NCBI GenBank assembly: GCA_023388075.1
Contig: JAEWGX010000098.1
Span: 1-64,000, forward strand
DNA: 64,000 bases
Direction: 5' to 3'
From: Pseudomonadota bacterium
GTDB lineage: Bacteria; Pseudomonadota; Gammaproteobacteria; Burkholderiales; Burkholderiaceae_E
How positions within the stretch are numbered: the stretch's first letter is position 1; each line of letters opens with the position of its first letter. Positions 32,201 through 40,712 of this stretch are shown here, piece by piece. The notes below the pieces were generated by a model. It saw only the letters and a list, made by a program, of their open reading frames with translations, did no database searches and had not been told where the DNA came from. The translations under genes and the position numbers were made by a program.

Positions 32201-32860
32201 TCACTCCCCCCTTGTGGGCTCGCCCGTGAAGCGCGACATCAGCCGGCCCAGATAAGCGGAGACGGAGGGATCGGCGGCCAGCTCGCGGAGCGTGTCGGCG
32301 AACAGCAGCCTGCTGCGGCGCTGCTCGTCCTTGCGCATGAACATGTAGCGGTCGCAGACCTCGTCCAGGATGTCCAGGTGGACCGGGTCGTTCGGGTGCA
32401 GGCACAGGAACACCAGCTTGCCCTGCGCCCGCAGGCGGCGGAAGAAGTCGAGCATGAAGCCGATGTAGCCGTCCTGCGTGTTGAACTGCGGCTCGTCGAA
32501 CAGGTGCACCAGCGCGCGTTCGCTGCGGGCCCGCTCCAGCATGAACGACGGCTTGGTGCGCCTGAACGCGCGCACCTGGTACGACTGGTGGTAATGCAGC
32601 GCCAGCCGGTCGCGCTGCGCATAGCGCACGTTGTGCACGTCCTGCCCGGCCACCAGCACGCGCCCCGCGGTCGGCTGGTTGCCGCCGGTGATCAGCTCGA
32701 ACATCGTGGTCTTGCCGGCGCCGTTGGCACCCATCACCCCGACGATGGCTGGCGCAGCGACCTCGAAGTCGGCCCGCATGTCGAAACTGATCTCGCGCGT
32801 CAGCCAGCCGCGCCGGTACTGCTTGACCAGGCCTTGCACGCTCAGCAACGGCACCGACAT
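32201..32860 (-). CDS. Atypical ABC ATPase lacking helical subdomain and signature motif
   Basis: A 219-residue ABC-type ATPase. Walker A GANGAGKTT is at residues 44-52, a Q-loop-like HYHQSYQ near 89-95, Walker B LVHLFDEP at 117-124 and a switch-like His155 (CLHPND). Between the Q-loop and Walker B there are only about 22 residues, where a normal ABC domain has roughly 70 with LSGGQ. So the helical subdomain and signature are absent, yet the frame is intact. It starts one base before the livF stop, fully coupled to livM-livG-livF. It might be a regulatory partner or a third ATPase; unknown. Confidence 0.8.
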   Translation of the reverse strand: MSVPLLSVQGLVKQYRRGWLTREISFDMRADFEVAAPAIVGVMGANGAGKTTMFELITGGNQPTAGRVLVAGQDVHNVRYAQRDRLALHYHQSYQVRAFRRTKPSFMLERARSERALVHLFDEPQFNTQDGYIGFMLDFFRRLRAQGKLVFLCLHPNDPVHLDILDEVCDRYMFMRKDEQRRSRLLFADTLRELAADPSVSAYLGRLMSRFTGEPTRGE

Positions 32861-33595
32861 TCAGACCCCCAGCCAATGGCGCTGCAGTGCGGCGTCGGTG
32901 CGCATCGCCTCGGCCGGGCCCTCGTGCACGATCAGGCCGTCTCGCATCACGCACACACGGTCGGCCACCTCGAGCGCGCTGCGCACGTTCTGCTCCACCA
33001 GCAGCACGGCCACACCTTCGCTCTTCAGACGCAGCACGGTGGACATCACGTCCTGCACCACCTTGGGCGCCAGGCCCTGGCTCGGCTCGTCGAAGAGCAC
33101 CAACCCCGGCCCGCCCATCAGCACCCGGGAGATCGCCACCATCTGCATCTCGCCGCCGGACAGGTTCTCGCATTCGCGCGCCAGGAGGTATTCCAGCGCC
33201 GAGAATATCTCGAAGCACTCGCTCAGCCGCCAGGCGCGAAAGCGCGTCTTCTTGCGCGCGATGTCCAGGTTGCGGGAGACCGTCAGCGTAGGAAAGACGC
33301 GGCGATCGTCGGGCACCCAGCCCACCCCCATCGCCGCGATCCGGTGCGTGGGCACGTCCGTGATGTCCTGGCCATCGAAGCGGATGCGGCCGCGCCGCGG
33401 TGGCGTCAGCCCGAGGATGGAGCGCAGCGTGGTGGTCTTGCCCGCGCCGTTGGGGCCGAGGAGCGCCAGCACCTCGCCCGGCACCACGTGCAGCGACACG
33501 CCGAACAGCGCCTGTGTCTCGCCATAGAAGGTGTGGATGTCCTGCACCGTGACGATCGGTTCCGGCCCGGCATGGGTCCGCAACTGCGCGCTCAT
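32861..33595 (-). CDS. LivF-type ABC transporter ATP-binding protein
   Basis: A 244-residue ATPase with Walker A GPNGAGKTT, signature LSGGEMQMVAISRVL and Walker B GLVLFDEP followed by LLVEQN. This is a normal LivF. The start MSAQLRTHAG overlaps the livG stop as ATGA; a longer frame to 33631 would overlap livG more and is unlikely. It should work with LivG, LivM, LivH (40713-41642) and the TAT-exported binding protein across the divergent cluster. The neighbouring IolC-type kinase suggests a polyol or sugar-like substrate (inference). Confidence 0.9.
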   Translation of the reverse strand: MSAQLRTHAGPEPIVTVQDIHTFYGETQALFGVSLHVVPGEVLALLGPNGAGKTTTLRSILGLTPPRRGRIRFDGQDITDVPTHRIAAMGVGWVPDDRRVFPTLTVSRNLDIARKKTRFRAWRLSECFEIFSALEYLLARECENLSGGEMQMVAISRVLMGGPGLVLFDEPSQGLAPKVVQDVMSTVLRLKSEGVAVLLVEQNVRSALEVADRVCVMRDGLIVHEGPAEAMRTDAALQRHWLGV

Positions 33596-34338
33596 GCCTT
33601 CAGCGTGCCCAGGTTGGAACGCCGCACCCACGGGTTGTCACGCAACGCCTCGGGCGTGCCTTCGGCGATGACCTGGCCCCAGTGGATGACCGAGATCCGG
33701 TCGGCCAGTCCGAACAGGAAGTTCATGTCGTGCTCGATGATGACGATGCTGAGCGTGCGTTTGAGCTCCTGGATCAACTCGGTCAGCCGTGCGCTGCCTT
33801 CGGCGCCCAACCCGGCGGTGGGCTCGTCCAGGAACAGCAGCCGCGGCTTCGCGGCCAGGGCCAGCCCGATCTCCAGCGCGCGGCGCTCCCCGTAGGACAG
33901 GCGCTTGCAGGGCACGCGCTCCTTGCCGGCCAGGCCGACGCGCGCCAGCACCGCCGCGGCCTCGTCGTGGGCGGCCGAGTCGCGCCCCAGGTCGCGCCAC
34001 ATCGACCAGCCGCGCTCGCGCACCGCGGGCAACGCGATCAGCACGTTGTCGATGGCGCTGTCGGCATCGAACAGGTTCATGATCTGGAACGAGCGCGACA
34101 GGCCCTTGCGCGCGATTCGCCGCGGCGACCGACCCGTGATGTCCTCGCCGGCGAAGACGACGCTTCCCCGGTCCGGGGCGTAGCGGCCGGTCAGCACGTT
34201 GAAGCAGGTGGTCTTGCCGGCGCCGTTGGGACCCATGATGCCGGAAAGCTGGCCTTCCTCGAAGGACAAGGAAATGTTCTCCAGGACCACCTGGTCGCCG
34301 AAGCGCTTGTGCAGCTCGCGGGCTTCGAACAGTGCCAC
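33592..34338 (-). CDS. LivG-type ABC transporter ATP-binding protein
   Basis: A 248-residue LivG ATPase. Walker A is GPNGAGKTT, signature LSYGERRALEIGLAL, Walker B LLFLDEP, then the switch His in IIEHDM. I use the GTG start at 34338: GGAGG lies seven bases upstream and only two bases separate it from the livM stop. A much longer frame up to 34959 would run back through livM in another register and is not real. The gene is coupled to livF downstream by ATGA. Confidence 0.9.
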   Translation of the reverse strand: MALFEARELHKRFGDQVVLENISLSFEEGQLSGIMGPNGAGKTTCFNVLTGRYAPDRGSVVFAGEDITGRSPRRIARKGLSRSFQIMNLFDADSAIDNVLIALPAVRERGWSMWRDLGRDSAAHDEAAAVLARVGLAGKERVPCKRLSYGERRALEIGLALAAKPRLLFLDEPTAGLGAEGSARLTELIQELKRTLSIVIIEHDMNFLFGLADRISVIHWGQVIAEGTPEALRDNPWVRRSNLGTLKA

Positions 34339-34340
34339 GC

Positions 34341-35366
34341 TCAGGCCTCCCGAGGGTTGGACAGCGCGCCATGCTCGCCGCCCGCCGCGGCCACCCGGCG
34401 CCGCGCGCGCCAGGCTTGCCAGGCGCCGGCCACGCCCTCGGGCTGGAACAGCACCACGGCCATGAACAGGAGGCCATACCACAGCAGCCACGTCTCGGTG
34501 TAGGCGCCCAGCAGGTCGCGCGCCAGGATGAAGAGGGTCGCACCGATCAGAGGCCCCCAGAAGCTCACGAGGCCCCCGCCGATGAGCACCATCATCACCA
34601 CGAAGCCGGAGTTGTGCAGGCTCATCACGTTCGGGTAGGCCGACTGTTGCGCCAGAGCGAACAGCCCGCCGGCCAGTCCCGACACCGCTGCCGAGATGCC
34701 GAAGACCGCCCATTTGTAGAGCCACACGTTGTGGCCGACAAAGGCCGCGCGCATTTCGTTCTGCCTGATCGCGCGCAACACGCGTCCGAAGGGCGAATGC
34801 ACCATGCGCCACAACAGCACCAGCACCAACGCCAGCAGCACCAGCACGAAGTAGAAGAAGGCCTGATTGCCGCTCAGGTCGATGTCCCGACCGAACAGCG
34901 ACAGAGGCAGCCGCTTGATGCCGAGAAGCCCGTCCTCGCCGCCGGTGACGGTGTGCCATTTGATGGCCACGAACCAGAACACCTGGCCGAAGGCGATGGT
35001 CAGCAGCGCGTAGTAGATGCCGCGCCGGTGCGAGATGAACAGCGCCACGACAGCGCCCAGCAGCCCGGCCGCCACCAGCGCTCCCAGCAGGCTGGTCAGC
35101 AACCCGGCATCGGCGCGCTGCTGCAGCAGCCCCACCGCATAGGCCCCCAGCCCGAAATAGGCACCGTGGCCGAAGCTGGGCAGGCCCGACTGACCCATCA
35201 GCAGGTTGTGCGCCATCGCGAACATCATCCAGATGATGATCTCCAGCGCCAGGTACTGGTACAGCCCCACGGCGCCCAGCCAGAGCGGCGTGCTCGCCAG
35301 CACGGCAAGCGTCGCCACCATCGGCAGCGGGAACAACGGGGCGGCTTGCGGCAGCGGGCGGGCCAT
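34341..35366 (-). CDS. LivM-type ABC transporter permease
   Basis: A 341-residue permease with about ten hydrophobic segments. The family motif LLMGQSGLPSFGHGAYFGLG is near residues 55-75 and the coupling region RVLRAIRQNEMRAAFVGHNV near 200-220. The start MARPLPQAAP fits LivM length; the frame is open to 35498, but that part is promoter DNA shared with the divergent rpiR gene. It is the first gene of livM-livG-livF-ABC. The matching livH is on the other strand, so the importer is encoded on both sides of the regulator. Confidence 0.9.
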   Translation of the reverse strand: MARPLPQAAPLFPLPMVATLAVLASTPLWLGAVGLYQYLALEIIIWMMFAMAHNLLMGQSGLPSFGHGAYFGLGAYAVGLLQQRADAGLLTSLLGALVAAGLLGAVVALFISHRRGIYYALLTIAFGQVFWFVAIKWHTVTGGEDGLLGIKRLPLSLFGRDIDLSGNQAFFYFVLVLLALVLVLLWRMVHSPFGRVLRAIRQNEMRAAFVGHNVWLYKWAVFGISAAVSGLAGGLFALAQQSAYPNVMSLHNSGFVVMMVLIGGGLVSFWGPLIGATLFILARDLLGAYTETWLLWYGLLFMAVVLFQPEGVAGAWQAWRARRRVAAAGGEHGALSNPREA

Positions 35367-35403
35367 CGGCGGCGGATTCTTGAAAAACACGCTGGACAGT
35401 TGA

Positions 35404-35447
35404 GGAATGTATGTTCTATTCTGGAACTGTGCAAGAACAAATATTCC
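35404..35447. promoter_or_regulatory. Inverted operator pair (GGAA-N6-TTC type) between livM and rpiR
   Basis: GGAATGTATGTTC (35404-35416) and GAACAAATATTCC (35435-35447) are inverted copies of each other matching at 11 of 13 positions, with centres 31 bp apart, three helical turns. Each half also resembles GGAA-N6-TTCC, the pattern reported for IolR-type RpiR regulators. The segment is AT-rich within GC-rich DNA and lies in the 115-bp divergent promoter. On the plus strand TGGACA (35393-35398) and TATTCT (35417-35422), 18 bases apart, could drive rpiR. Confidence 0.6.
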
Positions 35448-35481
35448 TCCACGCGTTCTGACAGCCCCCCAGGGTTCTCCG

Positions 35482-36375
35482 ATGAGCCGCAGCCGCACCT
35501 ACGAACAACTGAAGGACGCGATCGCCGCCGCCTACCCGCGCCTGTCGCCGCAGCTGCGGCAGATTGCGCGCTTCGTGCTGGAGCGGCCCAACGAGCTCGC
35601 GCTGGGTACGGTGGCGGCGGTGGCCGAGGCCGCCGACGTGCAACCTTCGGCGCTGATCCGCTTTGCCAACGCGCTGGAGTTCGACGGCTTCAGCGACATG
35701 CAGCAGCTGTTCAAGACGCGGCTGCTCGAGCGCTCGGGCAGCTACCGCGAGCGCATCGATCGCATGCAGCGTGCCACGGGCGGTTCCACCGCAGGGGCGG
35801 ATGCCGGCGTGCTGCACCGGTTCGTCGGCGATGCGATCGAAGAGCTCAGCCACCTCGAGAACAACGTGCGCGCTGCCGACCTGGCCGCCGCCGCGCGCCA
35901 CATCTGCGCGGCGCAGCGCGTGCACGTGCTGGCGCAGCGCCGCGCCTTCCCGGTGGCCGGCTACCTGGCCTACGCGCTGGGCCAGCTGGAGCTGAGGACG
36001 CACCTGCTCGACGGGGTCGGCGGCATGCTCGGCGAGAGCCTGCGCGCCGTCGATTTGCGCGACATGCTGTTGGTGGCCAGCTTCCAGCCCTATTCGCCAC
36101 AGGTCGTCGAAGCCGCGCGCGACTGTGCTGCGCGTGGCGTGCCGGTGGTGGCCATCACAGATACCGCGCTGTCGCCGCTGAAGGCGCCGGCGAGCGTCTG
36201 CTTCGAGCTGGGCCAGGGTCCGAACCCGGCCTTTCGCTCGCTGGTGGCGCCGCTGTGCGTTGCGCAGGCGTTGGTGGTCAGCGCGGGCACCCGCCTGACT
36301 GCGCCGAAGCCCGCCGTTCCCAAGGGCGGCGGCAAGGGCCGGCGCCGCGCTGCCGACAAGGGAGGGCACCCATGA
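35482..36375 (+). CDS. RpiR-family (IolR-like) transcriptional regulator
   Basis: A 297-residue regulator. The N-terminal RpiR helix-turn-helix covers about residues 1-80 (RLSPQLRQIARFVLERPNEL, then ADVQPSALIRFANALEFDGF). A SIS sugar-phosphate-binding domain covers about 125-260 (VHVLAQRRAFPVAGYLAYAL, then DMLLVASFQPYSP). The last 25 residues are Lys/Arg-rich. SIS ligands are normally phosphosugars, which fits control of a catabolic operon by its kinase product. It sits at the divergence point of the cluster and probably represses both sides through the adjacent inverted sites. Confidence 0.9.
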   Translation: MSRSRTYEQLKDAIAAAYPRLSPQLRQIARFVLERPNELALGTVAAVAEAADVQPSALIRFANALEFDGFSDMQQLFKTRLLERSGSYRERIDRMQRATGGSTAGADAGVLHRFVGDAIEELSHLENNVRAADLAAAARHICAAQRVHVLAQRRAFPVAGYLAYALGQLELRTHLLDGVGGMLGESLRAVDLRDMLLVASFQPYSPQVVEAARDCAARGVPVVAITDTALSPLKAPASVCFELGQGPNPAFRSLVAPLCVAQALVVSAGTRLTAPKPAVPKGGGKGRRRAADKGGHP

Positions 36376-36433
36376 GCGCGCTTGGCCGCTTCCGGGCGTT
36401 GCTGCCGCGACGCGCGGCTGGAAGGGTCGTCCA

Positions 36434-38392
36434 ATGAAGACGCTCGACCTGATCTGCATGGGGCGCGCCGCGGTCGACCTGTACAGCGAGCAGGTCGGCG
36501 CGCGGCTGGAGGATGCGAGCAGCTTCGCCAAGTACCTGGGCGGCTCGCCGGCCAACACCGCGGTCGGTGCATCGCGGCTGGGCCTGCACGCGGCCATGCT
36601 CAGCCGTGTAGGTGACGAGCACAACGGCCGCTTCGTGCGGGAGACGCTGGCGCGCGAGGGCGTCGACGTGTCCATGCTGCGCACCGACCCTTCCCGCCTG
36701 ACCGCGCTGGTGTTCCTGGGCCTGAAGGACCGCGACACCTTTCCCCTGCTCTTCTACCGCCATGACTGCGCGGACATGGGCCTGTGCGAAAACGATGTCG
36801 ACCCGGCCCGCATCGCCGAGGCGCGCGTGCTGCTGGTGTCGGGCACGCACCTGTCGCAGCCAGGCCCGCGCGCGGCCTGCCTGAAGGCCATGAGGGCGGC
36901 ACGCGAGGCCGGCGTGCGCGTGGCGCTGGACATCGATTACCGGCCGGTGCTGTGGGGGTTGACCTCGCCGGGGCTGGGCGAGCGGCGCTATGTCCCGTCC
37001 GACGCGGTCAGCGCCAGCCTTCAGGAACTGCTCCCGCTGTGCGACCTGCTGGTCGGCACCGAGGAGGAGATCCGCATTGCCGGCGGCGCAGGCGACGACC
37101 TGGCCGCGCTGTGCCGCATGCGGGCGCTGACGCCGGCGCTGATCGTGATGAAGCGCGGGCCGATGGGCTGCATCGCCTTCGCCGACGCCATCCCGGCGCG
37201 GCTGGAAGACGGTCTGTGCGGCCCGGGCTTCCCGGTCGAGGTGTACAACGTGCTGGGTGCCGGCGACGCGTTCATGGCCGGACTGCTGCGCGGTTGGGTG
37301 CGCGGCGAGCCGCTGGCCGATGCGCTGCGCTATGCCAATGCGTGCGGCGCGCTGGTGGTCTCGCGCCACGGCTGCGCGCCGGCCATGCCGAGCTGGGCCG
37401 AGCTGTCGCATTTCCTTGCGCACGGTTCGCAGTTCCGGCGCCTGCGCGACGACGTCGGATTGGAGCAACTGCATCGCAGCACCACGCGCGGCAGCGATTG
37501 GCCGGCGCTGGCGGTGCTGGCCTTCGACCACCGCGCGCAGCTGAAGGAGATCGCATTGCGCCACGGCGCGTCGCGTGAACGCATAACGGCCTTCAAGCAG
37601 CTGGTGGCGAGTGCGGCCGAGAAAGGCTACCAGGCGGCACGCGCGCAGCATGGAGCCGCGTCCGACTTTCCTGCCCCGGGCGTCATCGTCGATGGCACCT
37701 ACGGCGAGGAGGTGCTGTGCCGGTTCAGCGGCAGCGGCTCGTGGATCGGCCGCCCCGTGGAGGTGCCGGGTTCGCGGCCGCTGGCTTTCGAGGAAGGCAT
37801 GAACGTCGGACTGGCGCTGCGCGGCTGGCCCGCCGAGCAGGTGGTCAAGTGCCTGCTGTCGCTGCACCCCGACGATCCGGCGCCGCTGCTGCAGCAGCAG
37901 TTGGCCAGCGTGTCCGCGCTGCAGCAGGCCTGCCACGAGACAGGGCACGAGCTGCTGCTCGAGCTGATTCCGCCGCGCGACATGCCCGGCGGTTCCGACT
38001 CGCTGTCACGAGCCATGGAGAAGGTGTACGACGCCGGGATCCGCCCCGACTGGTGGAAGCTGGTGCCGCCGCCGGATGCGCAGGCCTGGGCGGCCATCAG
38101 CGGCGTCATTCTGGCGCACGACGCGCATTGCCGCGGCGTGCTGCTGCTCGGCCTGGAGGCCAGCGAGGATCTGCTGGCGCGGGGCTTCCGTGCCGCAGCC
38201 GGCGAGCCGCTGTGCAAGGGCTTCGCGGTCGGTCGGTCGATCTTCGGCGATGCCGCCCGGGCCTGGATGGCCGGCCAGCTCGACGATGCCGGTGTGGTGG
38301 CCGATGTGGCCAGTCGCTACCAACGCCTCATCACGCTGTGGCTGCAGTCTCGAAACCCGGACGCCGTTGCGTCGAAGGAGGCACGCGCATGA
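36434..38392 (+). CDS. iolC: Fused IolC-type sugar kinase and DUF2090 aldolase
   Basis: A 652-residue two-domain enzyme. Residues 1-330 are a PfkB kinase: GGSPANTAVGASRLG at the N terminus and the catalytic GAGDAFMAGLLRGW near 275-288, close to 5-dehydro-2-deoxygluconokinase (IolC). Residues ~345-645 are a DUF2090 class I aldolase-like domain (LAVLAFDHRAQL, GVIVDGTYGEEVL, DWWKLVPPPD with a candidate Schiff-base Lys). In inositol breakdown the kinase makes 2-deoxy-5-keto-gluconate-6-phosphate and the aldolase splits it to DHAP and malonate semialdehyde. No other iol genes (iolG, E, D, B) are in the window, so the actual sugar may differ. It ends ATGA with the next gene. Confidence 0.88.
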   Translation: MKTLDLICMGRAAVDLYSEQVGARLEDASSFAKYLGGSPANTAVGASRLGLHAAMLSRVGDEHNGRFVRETLAREGVDVSMLRTDPSRLTALVFLGLKDRDTFPLLFYRHDCADMGLCENDVDPARIAEARVLLVSGTHLSQPGPRAACLKAMRAAREAGVRVALDIDYRPVLWGLTSPGLGERRYVPSDAVSASLQELLPLCDLLVGTEEEIRIAGGAGDDLAALCRMRALTPALIVMKRGPMGCIAFADAIPARLEDGLCGPGFPVEVYNVLGAGDAFMAGLLRGWVRGEPLADALRYANACGALVVSRHGCAPAMPSWAELSHFLAHGSQFRRLRDDVGLEQLHRSTTRGSDWPALAVLAFDHRAQLKEIALRHGASRERITAFKQLVASAAEKGYQAARAQHGAASDFPAPGVIVDGTYGEEVLCRFSGSGSWIGRPVEVPGSRPLAFEEGMNVGLALRGWPAEQVVKCLLSLHPDDPAPLLQQQLASVSALQQACHETGHELLLELIPPRDMPGGSDSLSRAMEKVYDAGIRPDWWKLVPPPDAQAWAAISGVILAHDAHCRGVLLLGLEASEDLLARGFRAAAGEPLCKGFAVGRSIFGDAARAWMAGQLDDAGVVADVASRYQRLITLWLQSRNPDAVASKEARA

Positions 38393-39294
38393 GCAAAACC
38401 ATCGGATTCATCGGCCTGGGCATGATGGGCCACGGCATGGCCAGGAACCTGTTGGCCAAGGGCTACGGCTTGCGCTTCATGGCGCACCGCAACCGCGCCA
38501 ACCTGGCCGACCTGCTGGCGGCCGGCGCGGTGGAATGCGAGAGCCGAGCCGATCTCGTTCGTGGCTGCGAAGCGGTGATCCTCTGTGTCACCGGTTCGCC
38601 TGAGGTGGAGAGAATCGTGCTCGGCGACGGCGGCCTGCTGGAAGCGTCCACGCCGGGGCTGCTGGTCATCGACACCTCGACCGCCGAGCCGGCGTCGACG
38701 CAGCGGCTGCGCGAGGCCTTTGCCATGCGCGGCGCGAGCCTGGTGGACGCACCGATGGCGCGCACGCCGAAGGAGGCGGAGGAAGGCCGCCTGAACACCA
38801 TGGTCGGCGCGAGCAAGGCCGGTTTCGAGCGTGCGCAACCGATCCTGGCCGCCTTCTGCGAGAACGTCATCCACGTCGGTCCGCCGGGCCACGGCCACGT
38901 GCTGAAGCTGATCAACAACATGCTGGCCATGACGACGGCCGCGGCCATTGCCGAAGCGTTGGCGGTGGCCGCCAAGTCGGGGCTGTCCTTGCAGAAGCTG
39001 TTCGACGTGGTCTCGGCCGGCGGTGTCAACTCGGGCATCTTCCAGATGATGGTCGGGCCGATGCTGGCCGGCGACCTGGGCGGGCTGAAGTTCGCCATCG
39101 ACAACGGCCGCAAGGACCTGCGCTACTTCACACACCTGAGCGAGACGCTCCCGACCGGCAGCCACATCGCCGAAGCGGCCCACCAGTGCTTCGTCGCGGC
39201 CAGCAACCTGGGCTACGGCGAGTCCTTCATTCCGTCGCTGTTCAAGGCGCAGGAGCAGCTGAACTCCGTCAGCATCGTGCCCCGCAGCGATTAG
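38389..39294 (+). CDS. Beta-hydroxyacid dehydrogenase (3-HIBADH/YihU-like)
   Basis: A 301-residue NAD(P)-dependent reductase. The Rossmann motif is GFIGLGMMGHGMARN; the catalytic Lys is Lys173 in HVLKLINNML. The substrate loop reads DAPMARTPKEAEEG, with Arg125-Thr126 where 3-hydroxyisobutyrate enzymes have S-G-G. An Arg-Thr there is, as I recall, a feature of YihU-type sulfolactaldehyde reductases and suggests an anionic substrate head group. Coupled by ATGA to the kinase-aldolase, it could reduce the aldehyde the aldolase releases: malonate semialdehyde if the route is inositol-like, or another semialdehyde. Confidence 0.85.
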   Translation: MSKTIGFIGLGMMGHGMARNLLAKGYGLRFMAHRNRANLADLLAAGAVECESRADLVRGCEAVILCVTGSPEVERIVLGDGGLLEASTPGLLVIDTSTAEPASTQRLREAFAMRGASLVDAPMARTPKEAEEGRLNTMVGASKAGFERAQPILAAFCENVIHVGPPGHGHVLKLINNMLAMTTAAAIAEALAVAAKSGLSLQKLFDVVSAGGVNSGIFQMMVGPMLAGDLGGLKFAIDNGRKDLRYFTHLSETLPTGSHIAEAAHQCFVAASNLGYGESFIPSLFKAQEQLNSVSIVPRSD

Positions 39295-39356
39295 CCCCGG
39301 CGGCAAGCCGCCGCCTGCCGTAGCCCTGTACGTTCAACATGAATGGAGACAAGATC

Positions 39357-40688
39357 ATGAGCGACAAGACCCGGACCCTCAACTCTCCCGATTCGCTCGA
39401 CAACGACATCTCGGCGCCGCGGCGCCGGCTGATCACCGGTACTGCCGTCGCCGGCGTGGCCGGCTTCTTCGGCCCCTGGAAGGTCCATCACGCGTGGGCG
39501 CAGGCGGCACAGGCGAAGCCCCTGGTCATCGGCCTGACCATGGACGCGTCAGGCCAGTACGGTGCCAGCGGCGGCATGGAGCGCCTGGGCGCGATGATGG
39601 CCATCAAGGAGTTCAACGACAAGGGCGGAGTTCTCGGCCGCCGCATCGAGGCGATTCACATGGACACCGAGACCACGCCGGCGACGGGATCGCGCGTGGC
39701 CGAACGCATGATCAGCCGTAACGATGCGGCCTTCCTCATCGGCGCGGTGCATTCGGGCGTGGCCAATGCCATCTCTCAGGTGGCGCAGAAGTACGGGTGC
39801 ATTTTCCTCAACACCAACTCCAGCTCGCCCACCGAATCGGGCAAGGACTGCCACCGCGTCAAGTTCGTATGGGACGGCAACGGCACCAACTTCGCGCTGG
39901 CGATCGTCAAGAACGCGATCAAGGTCAACGGCAAGGACTGGGTGCTGATGACCAACGACTACGTCTGGGGCCACAACACCTCGAAGACGACGCGCGCCAT
40001 CGTCGAGGCCAACGGCGGGCGCATCGTCGAGGAGCTGCTGGTGCCGCAGAACACGCGGGACTTCTCGTCCTTCCTGCTCAAGGTGCAGCAGCTCAAGCCC
40101 AACGTGGTGGCCACCGCCATCGGCGGCGACGACATCAAGGCGCTGCGCCAGCAGGTGGTGCAGCTCGGTCTGCAGCAGAAGATGGCCTGGGTCAACAACC
40201 AGCAGGACTGGCCGGACGTCTACGGCCTGGGGCCGGAGCAGATCTTCGGCGTGTTCGGCACCACCTGGTACTACCGGCTGGACCTGCCGGGCGTGAAGGA
40301 GTTCGTGGCCGCCTACCAGAAACAGTTCCCGGGGCAGCCGATCCGGGTGCCGGGCAACGTCTACTATAACGGCTACATGGCTACGCGCGAGCTGCTGCGT
40401 TGCGTGGAGGAAGCGGGCTCGACCAACAGCATCGCCGTGATCAAGAAGCTCGAGGGCCGAAAGATGACGGCGCGCGACCGCATGCAGCACTTCGACGCCT
40501 GGATCGATCCCGACACGCACCAGGTGCAGCAGACCATCTACATGGCCAGCTACAACGACAAGCCGGCGGAGAAGGACGACTTGTTCCGCATCCTCACCCA
40601 GGCCGAGCCCAAGGACGTGATCGACTCCGGCGCACGGACGAGCTGCAAGCTCGAAAGCTACGAGGCCACGCCGAGCTACGATCAGTAG
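39357..40688 (+). CDS. TAT-exported Liv-type ABC substrate-binding protein
   Basis: A 443-residue periplasmic binding protein. The N terminus has a twin-arginine signal, APRRRLITGTAVAGVAGFF, around residues 21-40, cleaved near HAWAQ-A. The mature part is a type I Liv/UrtA-like fold (PLVIGLTMDASGQYGASGGM, later DWVLMTNDYVWGHNTSK). The ATG at 39357 is preferred because GGAG lies eight bases upstream; an ATG at 39339 is possible. A TAT signal suggests folding, perhaps with a metal, before export. It lies between the dehydrogenase and livH genes and would supply the split Liv importer. Confidence 0.88.
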   Translation: MSDKTRTLNSPDSLDNDISAPRRRLITGTAVAGVAGFFGPWKVHHAWAQAAQAKPLVIGLTMDASGQYGASGGMERLGAMMAIKEFNDKGGVLGRRIEAIHMDTETTPATGSRVAERMISRNDAAFLIGAVHSGVANAISQVAQKYGCIFLNTNSSSPTESGKDCHRVKFVWDGNGTNFALAIVKNAIKVNGKDWVLMTNDYVWGHNTSKTTRAIVEANGGRIVEELLVPQNTRDFSSFLLKVQQLKPNVVATAIGGDDIKALRQQVVQLGLQQKMAWVNNQQDWPDVYGLGPEQIFGVFGTTWYYRLDLPGVKEFVAAYQKQFPGQPIRVPGNVYYNGYMATRELLRCVEEAGSTNSIAVIKKLEGRKMTARDRMQHFDAWIDPDTHQVQQTIYMASYNDKPAEKDDLFRILTQAEPKDVIDSGARTSCKLESYEATPSYDQ

Positions 40689-40712
40689 GCGCCACATCGC
40701 TCCTGCTAGACG

